A stretch of 64,000 bases of DNA from Polynucleobacter sinensis (GTDB taxonomy: Bacteria > Pseudomonadota > Gammaproteobacteria > Burkholderiales > Burkholderiaceae): assembly GCF_001595985.1 (NCBI RefSeq), contig NZ_LOJJ01000003.1, positions 1 through 64,000 on the forward strand, written 5' to 3'. Both the position numbers and the translations under genes were made by a program. Positions within the stretch are counted from its first letter, which is position 1. Each line of letters opens with the position of its first letter. Positions 35,468 through 45,480 of this stretch are shown in pieces. The notes beneath the pieces are model-generated. The model made no database searches. It was not told the origin of the DNA and saw nothing but the letters and a program-made list of their open reading frames with translations.

Positions 35468-35770
35468 ATGATTTTTGCAATCTGGTTAAAAGATCGCCCG
35501 GGTACCGCCCAATTGCGTACTGAGATTCGTCCCGTGCACAGGGCTTATCTTGAAAAGATGTCTGATCGCATCGCTTTTGCTGGCCCTTTGACTTCAGATG
35601 ATGGCAAGACAACCCTTGGTAGCTTGTTGGTTATGGAGTTTTCTAGCCGGTCCGAGGTCGAGCATTGGTTGAAGGAGGAGCCCTTCATAAAAGCGGGTGT
35701 TTATGAAGAGCCTATCGTTCATGTTTTTTCGAATCTGTGGCAGCAAAAGGTGGGATATCCTTCGGTATAG
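35468..35770 (+). CDS. YciI-like protein
   Basis: The 100-residue ferredoxin-like protein has RPVHRAYLEKMSDRIAFAGPL followed by DGKTTLGSLLVMEF and EHWLKEEPFIKAGVYEEPIV, the usual YCII pattern with a conserved His (His25) and Asp (in SDDGK). Function of the family is largely unknown. GGAGAAAG precedes the ATG. It ends 20 bases before the DUF748 gene. Confidence 0.85.
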   Translation: MIFAIWLKDRPGTAQLRTEIRPVHRAYLEKMSDRIAFAGPLTSDDGKTTLGSLLVMEFSSRSEVEHWLKEEPFIKAGVYEEPIVHVFSNLWQQKVGYPSV

Positions 35771-35790
35771 GACAGTTTAGAGATACGTTA

Positions 35791-38205
35791 ATGCGTTTAC
35801 TTCAGCTTTCAACAATGCAGCGCTGGTCACTCAGAATTATTGGGGGAATCTGTGCATTGATCTTTCTTTTTTGGGGTGCATGCCATCTTTTTTTGCCGGG
35901 CGTAATTAAGAATGCAGCAGGGGATTACGGCAAGAAGATTGGCTATGAGATTGGCTATCAAGACCTGAGCATTTCTCCTTTGCGCTTACGGATTGAGCTT
36001 GAGGGTTTGCATCTAGCTGATCAACATCGCAATACATTGCTCGAACTCAAAAAGTCAGTCGTGATGCTCAATTGGTCAAGTCTGATGGCCGGCGAGATCG
36101 GTTTTGGTGAGATCACATTGAGTCAGCCGGCCGTTCGATTTGAAAAGCATGCAGCGAAGGGTGCTAAAGGCCAATGGAATTGGCAAGAATTTCTGGTCGA
36201 TATTCAGAAACAGTTGCCTCCACCTGATCCTGGTAAGCCAAAAAAGAATATCAAAATTTCTGTGGATGCGTTGACAGTTTCTGGCGCCACTGTATTGATT
36301 GCTGATCCAAGTGTGAAGTTGCGCGAAGAATTTGGACCGCTCTCCATTGAGGTATTGAATGTTGCCAACTATGATTTGTCTGGAGAGATAGATGGTGTTC
36401 GTGGTCAATATGGATTAAATCTTGGCGCACTGCATTTCACTTTGCCGGGGCTGAATAAGAAGCTTGCTTTCAATCGTGTTGTCGTGAAAGGTGCCTTGGA
36501 TAATTCAGCTCCAGGCGCTTTGGGGGCACAGGTAGATTTTGAAATTGATGAGGGCCGCATTCGGTCTCATTGGGATTTGAAGGGTGACAAATCCATCGCA
36601 GGAAAATTACAGGTAGAGAATTTCTCTATTAGCCCTTTTATTCCATTGCTTCCAGCAAACAAGGAACTGCAGGGAAAGAGTGGCACTATTCAGTCTGAAG
36701 TCATGCTTGATTTAAGGGGTGGCGAACTAATCGCATCAGGCGATTTTCATCTGCTTGATTTAGATGTATGGGAGCCTGGCCAAAAGCATGCTCTGCTGTC
36801 GTGGAAGTCTGCTGATATCAATCGATTTGCTTACAAGAGCGCCAAAACCACAGAGTCTAGTTTGACGATTGAGGAATTATTGATTAATCACCCCGGTCTG
36901 CGATTTGAGATTGACGAAAAAGGTTTTTCTAATTTTAGAAGGCTATTCTCAAAGCCGGTTAATGCGGAAGACGATCAAAAGGCCGGTGCAATAAAGTCTG
37001 AAAAGAATTCTAAGTCATCTGCCTTTCATTACGATATTGGCAAAATTCAGTTCCGCGATGGGGAGATGGCCTTCTCTGACTTGGCAATGAAGCCTAATTT
37101 CGAGGTCGATGTGAGAAGGTTTAATGCCAGCTTGTCTGGTGTAACTAATGCTCCAGGCAAGTCTGCTCTCGTTGATATTGAGGGTATGGTGGCTCGCTCT
37201 GGTGCAATGCGCATTAAAGGTCAGGCTTCATTTGATGATCCTCGGCGTAATAACGATCTCAGTCTGAATTTTAAGAATATGCCGCTGAATGCTTTGAACC
37301 CGGCGGCGATGAATTTTGCTGGTTATCAAATTGTCGGCGGTCGACTGAATTTAAATCTGCGCTATCAAGCTAAAGATGGCGAGCTCAAGGGCAGCAATCA
37401 GATTGTGATTAAAAAGGTGGAGTTGGGTGAAGAGGTTCCCAACTTTCAAGGAAAGAAATTACCCTTGGGCTTAGCAATTGCATTGATTGAGGATTCGGAT
37501 GACACCATCGACGTCACAATTAATATCGCGGGAAATGTAGATTCTCCTGAATTCAGTGCTTCTGGATTGGTATGGCAGGCGATTGCGAATGTATTAACCA
37601 ATGTGGCGACAGCGCCATTTAGAGCTCTAGGCGCACTTTTGGGTATGGGGTCTAGCGATGGTGTGAATGCAGTTCTCGGTGAAGTGGTTTATTTGCCACC
37701 AGATCAAGATCGACTAGAAAAATTTGGCGACTTCTTGGCAAAAAGACCTAACGCCACTTTAGAGCTAGTTGGTACGTATGACCCAGCTCAGGATAAAGAA
37801 GCGCTAGCACGTGCGATTGCCAGCACTGCCATTCTGAAAGCTTCGGGCATTAAGTTGTCTTCCAATGAGCCGGTTCCAAGCTTGAATCTTGCGGATGCCA
37901 AGACTCAGGCGGGTTTGCGGTCCGCCTATATCGAGCGGGTGGGAAGAATCAAGCTTGGCCAACGTTTGTTGATGTTGCCCGAAGGTGATGCGCGCAATCA
38001 GCAGCTCTACGCCGAGCTTGTTGCTGCTATTCCGGTTGGGGATGTCGAGTTAAAAGCCCTGGCAAAGAATCGCGCTAAATTGGCTTCTGAATTGATGGTT
38101 AAAAACAACCCTAATCTTCAGGAGCGGATTATGTTTGGGGATGTGAAAACAGCAAGCTCGGGAAAAGAGGGTGTTCCTCTCGAAGTTGAAGTCAGAATCA
38201 AGTAG
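35791..38205 (+). CDS. DUF748 (AsmA-like) envelope protein
   Basis: From the ATG at 35791 the protein has 804 residues; a GTG at 35737 in the same frame would overlap the YciI gene. An N-terminal membrane helix (~14-36) is followed by long strand-rich AsmA/DUF748 repeats: YQDLSISPLRLRIELEGLHL near the start, then VSLSGVT-type segments, and NLRYQAKDGELKGSNQIVI with LGLAIALIEDSDDTIDV, the DUF748 hallmark. A final ~190 residues (from LPPDQDRLEKFGDFL) form the family's C-terminal OmpA-like region. Relatives are thought to act in envelope lipid transport or stability; role here unknown. Confidence 0.83.
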   Translation: MRLLQLSTMQRWSLRIIGGICALIFLFWGACHLFLPGVIKNAAGDYGKKIGYEIGYQDLSISPLRLRIELEGLHLADQHRNTLLELKKSVVMLNWSSLMAGEIGFGEITLSQPAVRFEKHAAKGAKGQWNWQEFLVDIQKQLPPPDPGKPKKNIKISVDALTVSGATVLIADPSVKLREEFGPLSIEVLNVANYDLSGEIDGVRGQYGLNLGALHFTLPGLNKKLAFNRVVVKGALDNSAPGALGAQVDFEIDEGRIRSHWDLKGDKSIAGKLQVENFSISPFIPLLPANKELQGKSGTIQSEVMLDLRGGELIASGDFHLLDLDVWEPGQKHALLSWKSADINRFAYKSAKTTESSLTIEELLINHPGLRFEIDEKGFSNFRRLFSKPVNAEDDQKAGAIKSEKNSKSSAFHYDIGKIQFRDGEMAFSDLAMKPNFEVDVRRFNASLSGVTNAPGKSALVDIEGMVARSGAMRIKGQASFDDPRRNNDLSLNFKNMPLNALNPAAMNFAGYQIVGGRLNLNLRYQAKDGELKGSNQIVIKKVELGEEVPNFQGKKLPLGLAIALIEDSDDTIDVTINIAGNVDSPEFSASGLVWQAIANVLTNVATAPFRALGALLGMGSSDGVNAVLGEVVYLPPDQDRLEKFGDFLAKRPNATLELVGTYDPAQDKEALARAIASTAILKASGIKLSSNEPVPSLNLADAKTQAGLRSAYIERVGRIKLGQRLLMLPEGDARNQQLYAELVAAIPVGDVELKALAKNRAKLASELMVKNNPNLQERIMFGDVKTASSGKEGVPLEVEVRIK

Positions 38206-38214
38206 ACTTGAGGG

Positions 38215-38439
38215 ATGAATTCACACCACTTCCGACATTCGATTGCCTTAACTTTTGTTGCCGCGCTTACTTTGTCGGGTTGCGGTTCTATTGAATCTGC
38301 GGCCCAAGATGACTGCACCTCCATAGGTTGGCAGATTGGTAGCCAAGGCTATCAAGAGTGCTTCAAGGCAAGGGTGTATGAGCGTAAGTTAGATTACTCA
38401 CTACCACCTGGCGACAAGCCCTCCCCATCTGTAATCTAA
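38215..38439 (+). CDS. Small lipoprotein, hypothetical
   Basis: 74 residues with a signal sequence ending in lipobox LTLSGC (Cys23). The mature part has two further cysteines (DDCTSIGWQIGSQGYQECF) that may pair. The DCTSIGWQIG...YQECF style is common among tiny betaproteobacterial lipoproteins of unknown function. Nine bases after the DUF748 gene, probably the same transcript. Confidence 0.65.
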   Translation: MNSHHFRHSIALTFVAALTLSGCGSIESAAQDDCTSIGWQIGSQGYQECFKARVYERKLDYSLPPGDKPSPSVI

Positions 38440-38530
38440 CTAGGGTTTTCCCTGACATCGATTCCCTTGAGCGCCGTCAAGGACTTGAGGGCGGAAATCA
38501 CTCAAAATCAGCTGTGAATTTAGGGTTCAC

Positions 38531-38615
38531 CTATATATAGCGAAGAATTTTCCTTCGCGATTATAGGGTGCCCTGAACTGAGCCATTTGAGTATAAAAAT
38601 AGCGTCGAATATTGC
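38531..38615 (+). promoter_or_regulatory. Leader/promoter region of the formate dehydrogenase operon
   Basis: GCGAAG-AATTTTC-CTTCGC (38540-38558) forms a hairpin that outer CTATA/TATAG may extend. Further down, TTGAGT (38587-38592), 17 bases and TATTGC (38610-38615) resemble a weak sigma-70 promoter 26 bases before the ATG. Nothing else is seen in the 201-base gap. Confidence 0.35.
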
Positions 38616-38640
38616 GACTAGAAATTAGAGACTACAAACT

Positions 38641-40443
38641 ATGAATCACCCAAAACCCTCAGGAGAAATCAATGCTGTTGCGGTAGCAACGGCGGATGAT
38701 TTAAGGGATATTATTCGTCGCAAAAGTAAGTTGAAGGGTCGTCAGCCTGATGATGTTTCTGTGGCGGAAGTTCGTCAATTGATTGGGCTTGCTCCTCACC
38801 GTCGCGATCTTTTAATTGAAAATCTACACAAGCTCAATGACGCGTATCGCGCACTTCACGATCGTCACTTGGTCGCCTTGGCCAAGGAAATGAATTTGCC
38901 AATGGCTGAGGTGTATGAAGTGGCTACCTTCTATCACCATTTCGAGGTGGTTCGAGGTAATGACCCTGTTGCCGATATCACTGTACGAGTATGTGATGGT
39001 ATTGCCTGTGAATTGGCGGGCGCGCAAAAGTTACTGGCTAAACTCCCCGCTATTTTGGGGAACCCAAAAGTGAAGGTCGTGGCTGCGCCATGCGTCGGTC
39101 GTTGTGAGCAGGCCCCTGTCGCCGTGGTGCATCAGTATCCAGTGTTGTTCGCAACTACTGATAAGGTTGCTGCTGCCGTACAAAACAAGCTCACCACTCA
39201 GCCTATGGCTCAAGATAGTGCCAGTTTTGATCCGGCCGCCTTGGCTGAAAAAGGTGTGTCACCGTTGGGTGAAAACCAAGCCATCTCCCCGGACTATGTT
39301 GGTTACGAGTCTTACCGCGCACAAGGCGGTTACGCTTTGGCAACGCAAATTGCTGAAGGTCAGGTTGATGCTGAGAGCATTATTAAGGCAATGGAGAATT
39401 CTGGCTTGCGCGGCTTAGGTGGTGCAGGCTTTCCAGCAGGACGTAAGTGGCGCATCGTTAAAGATCAGCCTGCGCCTAAGCTAATGGCTGTGAATATAGA
39501 CGAAGGTGAGCCAGGCACGTTTAAAGATCGCACTTATCTTGAGCGTGATCCCCATCGCTTCTTAGAGGGCCTATTAATTGCGGCCAATGTAGTGGGTATT
39601 GATGCTTGCTACATTTATTTGCGTGATGAATACCATGGTTGCCGTGAGTTACTTGAGCTTGAGTTGAAAAAACTTCAGGCAAACCCACCGTTTAAATTGC
39701 CATTGATTGAGTTGCGTCGTGGCGCCGGAGCATATATTTGCGGCGAAGAATCCGCGATGATTGAGAGTATCGAAGGCAAGCGCGGTGAGCCGCGGATGCG
39801 TCCACCTTATATTGCTCAAGTAGGATTATTTGGTCGCCCAACGTTAGAGCATAACTTTGAAACACTTTATTGGGTGCGCGACATTGTGCAACGTGGCCCA
39901 GAATGGTTCAGTTCTTTTGGTCGCCATGATCGCAAAGGTTTGCGTAGCTACAGCGTTAGCGGGCGCGTCAAAAATCCTGGCGTGAAATTAGCTCCAGCAG
40001 GCATCACCATTCAAGAGTTGATTGATGAGTACTGTGGTGGCATGCAAGATGGACACAAGTTCTATGGCTATTTGCCCGGTGGCGCTTCTGGTGGAATCTT
40101 GCCGGCTACCATGAATGACATTCCATTGGACTTTGATACCTTACAGCCTTATGGTTGCTTTATTGGTTCTGCAGCAGTGATGGTGTTTGGTGATCAAGAC
40201 AAAGCGCGTGATATGGCTTTGAATGTGATGCGCTTCTTCGAGCATGAAAGTTGTGGCCAATGTACACCGTGTCGCGTAGGCACAGGTAAGGCAGCTCAGT
40301 TGATGCAGTCTCCTTCATGGGATCAAGAGACTCTTGAGGATTTGGCAACCGTCATGGTCGATGCTTCTATTTGTGGTCTTGGCCAAGCTGCCCCCAATCC
40401 AATTCGTTGTATCCATAAATATTTCCCGCAAGAAGTTGCTTAA
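38641..40443 (+). CDS. NAD-dependent formate dehydrogenase beta subunit, fused NuoE-NuoF type
   Basis: 600 residues. Residues ~15-180 form a NuoE/FdsG-like [2Fe-2S] domain with four cysteines (VRVCDGIACELAGA and APCVGRCEQAP). After a linker, ~225-600 are NuoF/FdsB-like: FMN site GLRGLGGAGFPAGRKW, NADH site RGAGAYICGEESAMIESIEG and the [4Fe-4S] site ESCGQCTPCRVGTG...ICGLGQ. In Cupriavidus these are separate proteins (FdsG, FdsB); the fused form matches the two-subunit Methylobacterium FDH1. It passes electrons from formate to NAD. The alpha subunit follows after 39 bases. Confidence 0.9.
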   Translation: MNHPKPSGEINAVAVATADDLRDIIRRKSKLKGRQPDDVSVAEVRQLIGLAPHRRDLLIENLHKLNDAYRALHDRHLVALAKEMNLPMAEVYEVATFYHHFEVVRGNDPVADITVRVCDGIACELAGAQKLLAKLPAILGNPKVKVVAAPCVGRCEQAPVAVVHQYPVLFATTDKVAAAVQNKLTTQPMAQDSASFDPAALAEKGVSPLGENQAISPDYVGYESYRAQGGYALATQIAEGQVDAESIIKAMENSGLRGLGGAGFPAGRKWRIVKDQPAPKLMAVNIDEGEPGTFKDRTYLERDPHRFLEGLLIAANVVGIDACYIYLRDEYHGCRELLELELKKLQANPPFKLPLIELRRGAGAYICGEESAMIESIEGKRGEPRMRPPYIAQVGLFGRPTLEHNFETLYWVRDIVQRGPEWFSSFGRHDRKGLRSYSVSGRVKNPGVKLAPAGITIQELIDEYCGGMQDGHKFYGYLPGGASGGILPATMNDIPLDFDTLQPYGCFIGSAAVMVFGDQDKARDMALNVMRFFEHESCGQCTPCRVGTGKAAQLMQSPSWDQETLEDLATVMVDASICGLGQAAPNPIRCIHKYFPQEVA

Positions 40444-40482
40444 GAGCGAGCGCATAAAAACCAAGGGAAAAACGAGACAAAT

Positions 40483-43356
40483 ATGAACGCACCAGTAAAT
40501 CCTAAAGAACTTGAATTACAAACCGTTGAGTTCAAGCTAGATGGAAAAACCATTGCTTCCTATGAGGGTGAGACCATCCTCAAGGCAGCTAAGCGCCACG
40601 GTATTGATATCCCGCATTTGTGTTTTAACGATGGTTATCGCCCTGATGGTAATTGTCGCGCATGCGTAGTGGAGATCAATGGTGAGCGTACTTTGGCGCC
40701 TAGCTGCTGTAGAAGCGCTACACCGGGCATGGAAGTCAAGGCAAATAGTGAGCGTGCGATAAAGAGTCAAAAACTTGTGCTGGAGATGTTGTTGTCTGAC
40801 ATGCCAGACGAGGGATTTAAGTGGGTTGGAGACAGCAAAGAAGAAGAGCAAAAAAATCAACATGGCGAATTAAGTACCTGGGCAGCGCGCCTAGATGTGT
40901 CGGTTCGACCAGAGCTCAAAGCATTACGCCGTGAAAAAGTAGGCAGCGATCTTTCTCATCCAGCAATGGCTGTGAATTTAGATGCCTGCATTCAATGTAA
41001 TCGTTGTGTGCGGGCCTGTCGTGAAGAGCAGGTCAACGATGTGATTGGCTATGCAATGCGTGGTGCGCATAGTGAAATCGTTTTCGATCTGAATGACCCT
41101 ATGGGTGAGAGTACTTGTGTTGCCTGTGGGGAGTGTGTTCAAGCATGTCCAACTGGCGCATTAATGCCTAAAGGATTGATTGGTTCGCAAACGGTTGATC
41201 GTAAGGTCGACTCGGTATGTCCTTTCTGTGGGGTAGGTTGTCAAATTACTTACAACGTCAAGGACGAGAAAATTGTGAGTGTGGAAGGTCGCGATGGGCC
41301 TGCCAACCACAATCGACTCTGTGTCAAGGGACGCTTTGGTATGGACTATATCCATAACCCACAGCGTTTAACTAAGCCGCTTATTCGTAAGGCGGGGGTT
41401 CCAAAGGACGAGGCATTGCTTGAGGGCAATCAAGACTGGTCGCATATCTTCCGTGAGGCTAGCTGGGAAGAAGCCTTGGAGTTGGCGGGTGGCGGTCTGA
41501 AGAAATTAAAGGATCAATACGGCAATAAGGTATTGGCTGGCTTTGGTTCCGCCAAGGGCAGTAACGAAGAGGCATATTTATTTCAAAAGTTAGTTCGCAC
41601 AGGATTTGGTAGCAATAACGTGGATCACTGTACCCGTCTTTGCCATGCCTCTTCTGTTGCCGCTCTGCTAGAGGGCGTAGGGTCTGGTGCAGTTAGCAAT
41701 CAGGTTAATGATGTAGAGCATTCAAGCTTGATCATGTTGATTGGATCTAATCCAACCGCTAATCATCCTGTGGCTGCGACTTGGTTTAAGAATGCCGCTA
41801 AACGCGGAGCCAAAATTGTATTGTGTGATCCACGTCAGACCGATATCGCAAAGCATGCGTGGCGGACTATGCAATTCAAGCCTGATACTGACGTTGCCAT
41901 GCTCAATGCCATGATTTATACCGTCATTGAAGAGGGTTTGGCTGATGAGGAGTTTATTAAAAATCGCGCTAATAACTTCGAGGCCTTAAAAGAAAATATT
42001 AAAGGCTACAGTCCTGAGGCTATGGCGCCAATCTGCGGCATTCCTGCGGAGACTCTGCGTGAAGTTGCCCGTGAGTTTGCGACAACAAAATCAGCCATGA
42101 TTTTGTGGGGGATGGGCGTTAGCCAGCACGTCCATGGTACAGATAACGCACGTTGCTTAATTGCCTTGGTCAGTATTACTGGTCAAATTGGTAAACCGGG
42201 TTCTGGTTTGCATCCACTACGTGGACAAAATAACGTTCAGGGTGCAAGCGATGCCGGTTTAATCCCGATGATGTTCCCGAATTACCAGCGCGTCGATAAT
42301 CCGGAGGCGCATGCTTGGTTTGAGAAGTTCTGGGGTACTCCGTTAGATCGCAAGCCTGGTTATACAGTAGTTGAGATCATGCACAAGATTACGGCGCCTG
42401 ATAGCGATCCCGATAAGATTCGCGGCATGTATGTCGAGGGTGAAAACCCTGCTATGAGTGATCCTGATTTGAATCATGCCCGTCATGCTTTGGCATCCCT
42501 AGACCTATTGGTGGTTCAGGATATCTTTATGACCGAGACCGCTCTATTGGCCGATGTGGTTTTACCAGCAAGCGCATGGCCAGAGAAGGTCGGCACAGCA
42601 AGCAATACGGATCGTATGGTGCAGATGGGTAAGAAGGCTATTAATCCACCTGGAGATGCGAAGCCTGATCTATGGATTATTCAGCAGATTGCTAAACGCA
42701 TGGGTCTGAATTGGAACTATCAAGGCCCTGATGATGGTGTTGCTCAGGTATATGACGAGATGCGTCAAGCAATGCATGCTGCTATCAATGGAATTACTTG
42801 GGAGCGTTTAGAAAAAGAATCAAGCGTGACCTATCCTTGTTTATCTGCCGATGATCCGGGTCGTCCAATTGTGTTTGATGACAAGTTTGCTACGGGTGAT
42901 GGCAAGGTGAAGTTAGTGCCCGCCGATATCATTCCAGCCGATGAGCGGCCTGATGCCGACTATCCATTTGTATTGATTACAGGCCGTCAGCTCGAGCATT
43001 GGCATACCGGCAGTATGACTCGCCGTGCCACGATTTTGGATGCCATAGAGCCAATGGCTACAGTCTCCATGAATGGAGAAGATATGGCCCAATTGGGTGT
43101 CACTGCGGGTGATGTTATTACCGTTCAATCACGCCGCGGTGAAGTCGGTATTCACGTGCGCAGAGATGACGGCACGCCTCGTGGGGTAGTGTTTATTCCA
43201 TTTGCTTACTATGAGGCTGCCGCCAATCTCATTACTAATGCAGCTTTAGACCCATTTGGCAAGATCCCAGAATTTAAGTACTGTGCCGTTAGGCTTGGCA
43301 AGGGCGGTCAAGCCTCGTCAGTAATGGGTTATGGAACGAATAATCCTAAAAAATAA
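40483..43356 (+). CDS. fdsA: NAD-dependent formate dehydrogenase alpha subunit (molybdenum/tungsten)
   Basis: 957 residues. It begins with a NuoG-like [2Fe-2S] domain (CFNDGYRPDGNCRACVVEI), then [4Fe-4S] ferredoxin-type motifs (CIQCNRCVRACREE and CVACGECVQACPTGA), another CPFCGVGC cluster near residue 247, and the molybdopterin domain. DHCTRLCHASSV holds the Cys that binds the metal in place of selenocysteine, and the His next to it is the usual active-site partner. The C-terminal molybdopterin dinucleotide domain (ITGRQLEHWHTGSMTRR) is complete. It oxidises formate to CO2. No fdsC/fdhD or fdsD gene follows; the next gene is nadB. Confidence 0.92.
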   Translation: MNAPVNPKELELQTVEFKLDGKTIASYEGETILKAAKRHGIDIPHLCFNDGYRPDGNCRACVVEINGERTLAPSCCRSATPGMEVKANSERAIKSQKLVLEMLLSDMPDEGFKWVGDSKEEEQKNQHGELSTWAARLDVSVRPELKALRREKVGSDLSHPAMAVNLDACIQCNRCVRACREEQVNDVIGYAMRGAHSEIVFDLNDPMGESTCVACGECVQACPTGALMPKGLIGSQTVDRKVDSVCPFCGVGCQITYNVKDEKIVSVEGRDGPANHNRLCVKGRFGMDYIHNPQRLTKPLIRKAGVPKDEALLEGNQDWSHIFREASWEEALELAGGGLKKLKDQYGNKVLAGFGSAKGSNEEAYLFQKLVRTGFGSNNVDHCTRLCHASSVAALLEGVGSGAVSNQVNDVEHSSLIMLIGSNPTANHPVAATWFKNAAKRGAKIVLCDPRQTDIAKHAWRTMQFKPDTDVAMLNAMIYTVIEEGLADEEFIKNRANNFEALKENIKGYSPEAMAPICGIPAETLREVAREFATTKSAMILWGMGVSQHVHGTDNARCLIALVSITGQIGKPGSGLHPLRGQNNVQGASDAGLIPMMFPNYQRVDNPEAHAWFEKFWGTPLDRKPGYTVVEIMHKITAPDSDPDKIRGMYVEGENPAMSDPDLNHARHALASLDLLVVQDIFMTETALLADVVLPASAWPEKVGTASNTDRMVQMGKKAINPPGDAKPDLWIIQQIAKRMGLNWNYQGPDDGVAQVYDEMRQAMHAAINGITWERLEKESSVTYPCLSADDPGRPIVFDDKFATGDGKVKLVPADIIPADERPDADYPFVLITGRQLEHWHTGSMTRRATILDAIEPMATVSMNGEDMAQLGVTAGDVITVQSRRGEVGIHVRRDDGTPRGVVFIPFAYYEAAANLITNAALDPFGKIPEFKYCAVRLGKGGQASSVMGYGTNNPKK

Positions 43357-43394
43357 AGGGCGGCAATAGTTTCTTAAGGAAATTCCTCTCGACT

Positions 43395-43427
43395 CAACAA
43401 AGTCCCGTTATTAGGGGCTTTGTTGTT
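43395..43427 (+). terminator. Terminator-like hairpin after fdsA
   Basis: CAACAAAGTCCC (43395-43406) pairs with GGGGCTTTGTTG (43414-43425) through one wobble. The downstream T run is weak (TTCTTGGG), so ending may be incomplete. Confidence 0.6.
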
Positions 43428-43479
43428 CTTGGGCTTGAAAAATGCCTAAATAGCGAATGCCCTTTAGAATTAACCCTCC

Positions 43480-45141
43480 ATGACTAATTCAAAATCTCAA
43501 ATCCCTCCAGCCGATAGTAAAGCGGAACTCCCTGTCTTGATTATTGGAGCTGGTTTAGCAGGCTTAACTGTTGCTCTGCATATGGCCAAAACCCAGCCTG
43601 TGATTGTGATGGCAAAGCGCGGTTTAGGCGAAGCAGCAACGGCTTGGGCGCAAGGCGGTATTGTTGGGGTAGTTGATAAAGAGCATGACAGCGTAGATGC
43701 CCACGTAGCAGATACCCTGGATGCTGGCGCCGGTCTTGTTGTGGAATCTACCGCTCGCTATATCGCCGAGGAAAGTACTGAAGCGATTCAATGGTTGGTA
43801 AATCAAGGCGTGCCTTTTACTGCTGATGAGGCAGGTCCTATGGGCCTGCATTTAACACGTGAAGGCGGCCATAGTCAGCGCCGTATTGCTCACGTTGCTG
43901 ATGCAACTGGTAAGGCAATTCATGAGGTGCTTTTAGATAAAGCGCGCACTCATAAGAATATTCAATTGTTAGAGCATTGGATTGCGCTAGATCTGATTAC
44001 TAACCGCCATTTAGATGCGAAGACGCAGCGCACCAAGCCTAATCGTTGCTACGGTGTCTATGCACTCGATATTAAAAATAACCGCGTTGAAACGATTGCG
44101 GCTAAATCTGTTGTTTTGGCTACGGGTGGAGTTGGTAAGGTATACCGATATACCAGCAATCCAGATACCGCTACAGGTGATGGTATTGCTATGGCATGGC
44201 GTGCCGGTTGTCGTGTGGGTAATATGGAATTTATTCAGTTTCATCCAACCTGCTTGTATCACCCAAGCGATCGTACTTTCCTGATTACTGAGGCAATGCG
44301 TGGTGAAGGTGGGATATTAAAGTTACCCGATGGCACGCGCTTTATGCATGAGCATGATGAACGCAATGAATTGGCTCCTCGCGATATTGTGGCTCGTGCT
44401 ATCGACTTCGAGATGAAGAAGCACGGCTTGGATTATGTTCATCTTGATGCAACCCATTTAGGCGAGACATTCATTAAAGAGCACTTTCCGATGATCTATG
44501 CTCGCTGCAAGAGTCTTGGATTGGATATCACTAAAGAGCCTATTCCCGTTGTGCCTGCTGCCCATTACACCTGTGGTGGTGTAGTGACGGATCTTAAGGG
44601 GCGCACTGATTTGCCGGGCCTTTACGCTGTAGGTGAGGCTACATACACTGGTTTGCACGGCGCGAATCGCTTGGCAAGTAACTCATTGTTGGAGTGTGTC
44701 GTAATTGGCAAGGCTGCTGCGGAAGATATCTCTGCATTAAAAGCGCAAGCCATGCCGAAACTACCACTTTGGGATGAGAGTCAGGTGGAAGATGCTGATG
44801 AACAAGTAGTTATTGCTCACAACTGGGATGAGTTGCGCTCATTAATGTGGAACTATGTGGGCATCGTGAGAACGAATCGCAGGCTAGAGCGAGCATTGCA
44901 TCGCATTAAACTCTTGCGTTACGAAGTTCAAGAGTATTACGCTAATTTTAAAGTGACGCGCGATCTGATTGAGTTGCGTAACTTACTTGAGTGCGCGGAG
45001 TTGATCGTTAGATCGGCACTCATGCGCAGAGAGAGTAGAGGTCTGCACTATAGTCGTGACTACCCCGGTACTTGGGCCGTTTCTTATCCAACTATTCTGA
45101 CTCCTCAGGCCGAGGGGAATTCAGAGGGTGCGGAAACTTAA
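43480..45141 (+). CDS. nadB: L-aspartate oxidase
   Basis: 553 residues. The FAD site LPVLIIGAGLAGLTVALHMA is at ~18-37, followed by EAATAWAQGGIVGVV, GGHSQRRIAHVADATGK and ATGGVGKVYRYTSNP. HPTCLYHPSDRTFLITEAMRGEG and PAAHYTCGGV carry the substrate-binding and catalytic His/Arg residues. It oxidises aspartate to iminoaspartate, the first step of de novo NAD synthesis; NadA and NadC, encoded convergently beyond the toxin-antitoxin pair, do the next two steps. No Shine-Dalgarno sequence is obvious. Confidence 0.94.
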   Translation: MTNSKSQIPPADSKAELPVLIIGAGLAGLTVALHMAKTQPVIVMAKRGLGEAATAWAQGGIVGVVDKEHDSVDAHVADTLDAGAGLVVESTARYIAEESTEAIQWLVNQGVPFTADEAGPMGLHLTREGGHSQRRIAHVADATGKAIHEVLLDKARTHKNIQLLEHWIALDLITNRHLDAKTQRTKPNRCYGVYALDIKNNRVETIAAKSVVLATGGVGKVYRYTSNPDTATGDGIAMAWRAGCRVGNMEFIQFHPTCLYHPSDRTFLITEAMRGEGGILKLPDGTRFMHEHDERNELAPRDIVARAIDFEMKKHGLDYVHLDATHLGETFIKEHFPMIYARCKSLGLDITKEPIPVVPAAHYTCGGVVTDLKGRTDLPGLYAVGEATYTGLHGANRLASNSLLECVVIGKAAAEDISALKAQAMPKLPLWDESQVEDADEQVVIAHNWDELRSLMWNYVGIVRTNRRLERALHRIKLLRYEVQEYYANFKVTRDLIELRNLLECAELIVRSALMRRESRGLHYSRDYPGTWAVSYPTILTPQAEGNSEGAET

Positions 45142-45168
45142 TTGGCCACACCTTCGGTTTGGGTGCTT

Positions 45169-45474
45169 TTATTTCTTAATAGCGGGCGTAGCATGAAGGC
45201 TTAAGCCCAATGCTGAGATAACTTTAAGGATGGTATCGAATCCCGGGATTCGATCACCCGAGAGTGATTTGTATAGGCTCTCTCTCGTCAATCCAGAATC
45301 CTTGGCAACTTGAGTCATCCCTTTGGCTCTGGCAATATCCCCTAATGCTTTGGCAATAAATGCGGCATCACCATTTGCCTCTTCAATGCAAGCCTCTAAG
45401 TAGGCAGCCATTTCTTTTGGTGTACGAAGATGTTCGGCTACATCATAAGGGGTTGTGATTGTTTTTTTGATCAT
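45169..45474 (-). CDS. Antitoxin of the HI1420 (HigA-like) family
   Basis: The 101-residue protein contains a helix-turn-helix (MTQVAKDSGLTRESLYKSLS, ~53-72) followed by IPGFDTILKVISALGLSLH. This matches the addiction-module antidote family in which the toxin gene comes first. It would bind the toxin and the promoter palindrome upstream. Six bases separate it from the toxin gene. Confidence 0.85.
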   Translation of the reverse strand: MIKKTITTPYDVAEHLRTPKEMAAYLEACIEEANGDAAFIAKALGDIARAKGMTQVAKDSGLTRESLYKSLSGDRIPGFDTILKVISALGLSLHATPAIKK

Positions 45475-45480
45475 GATTTT

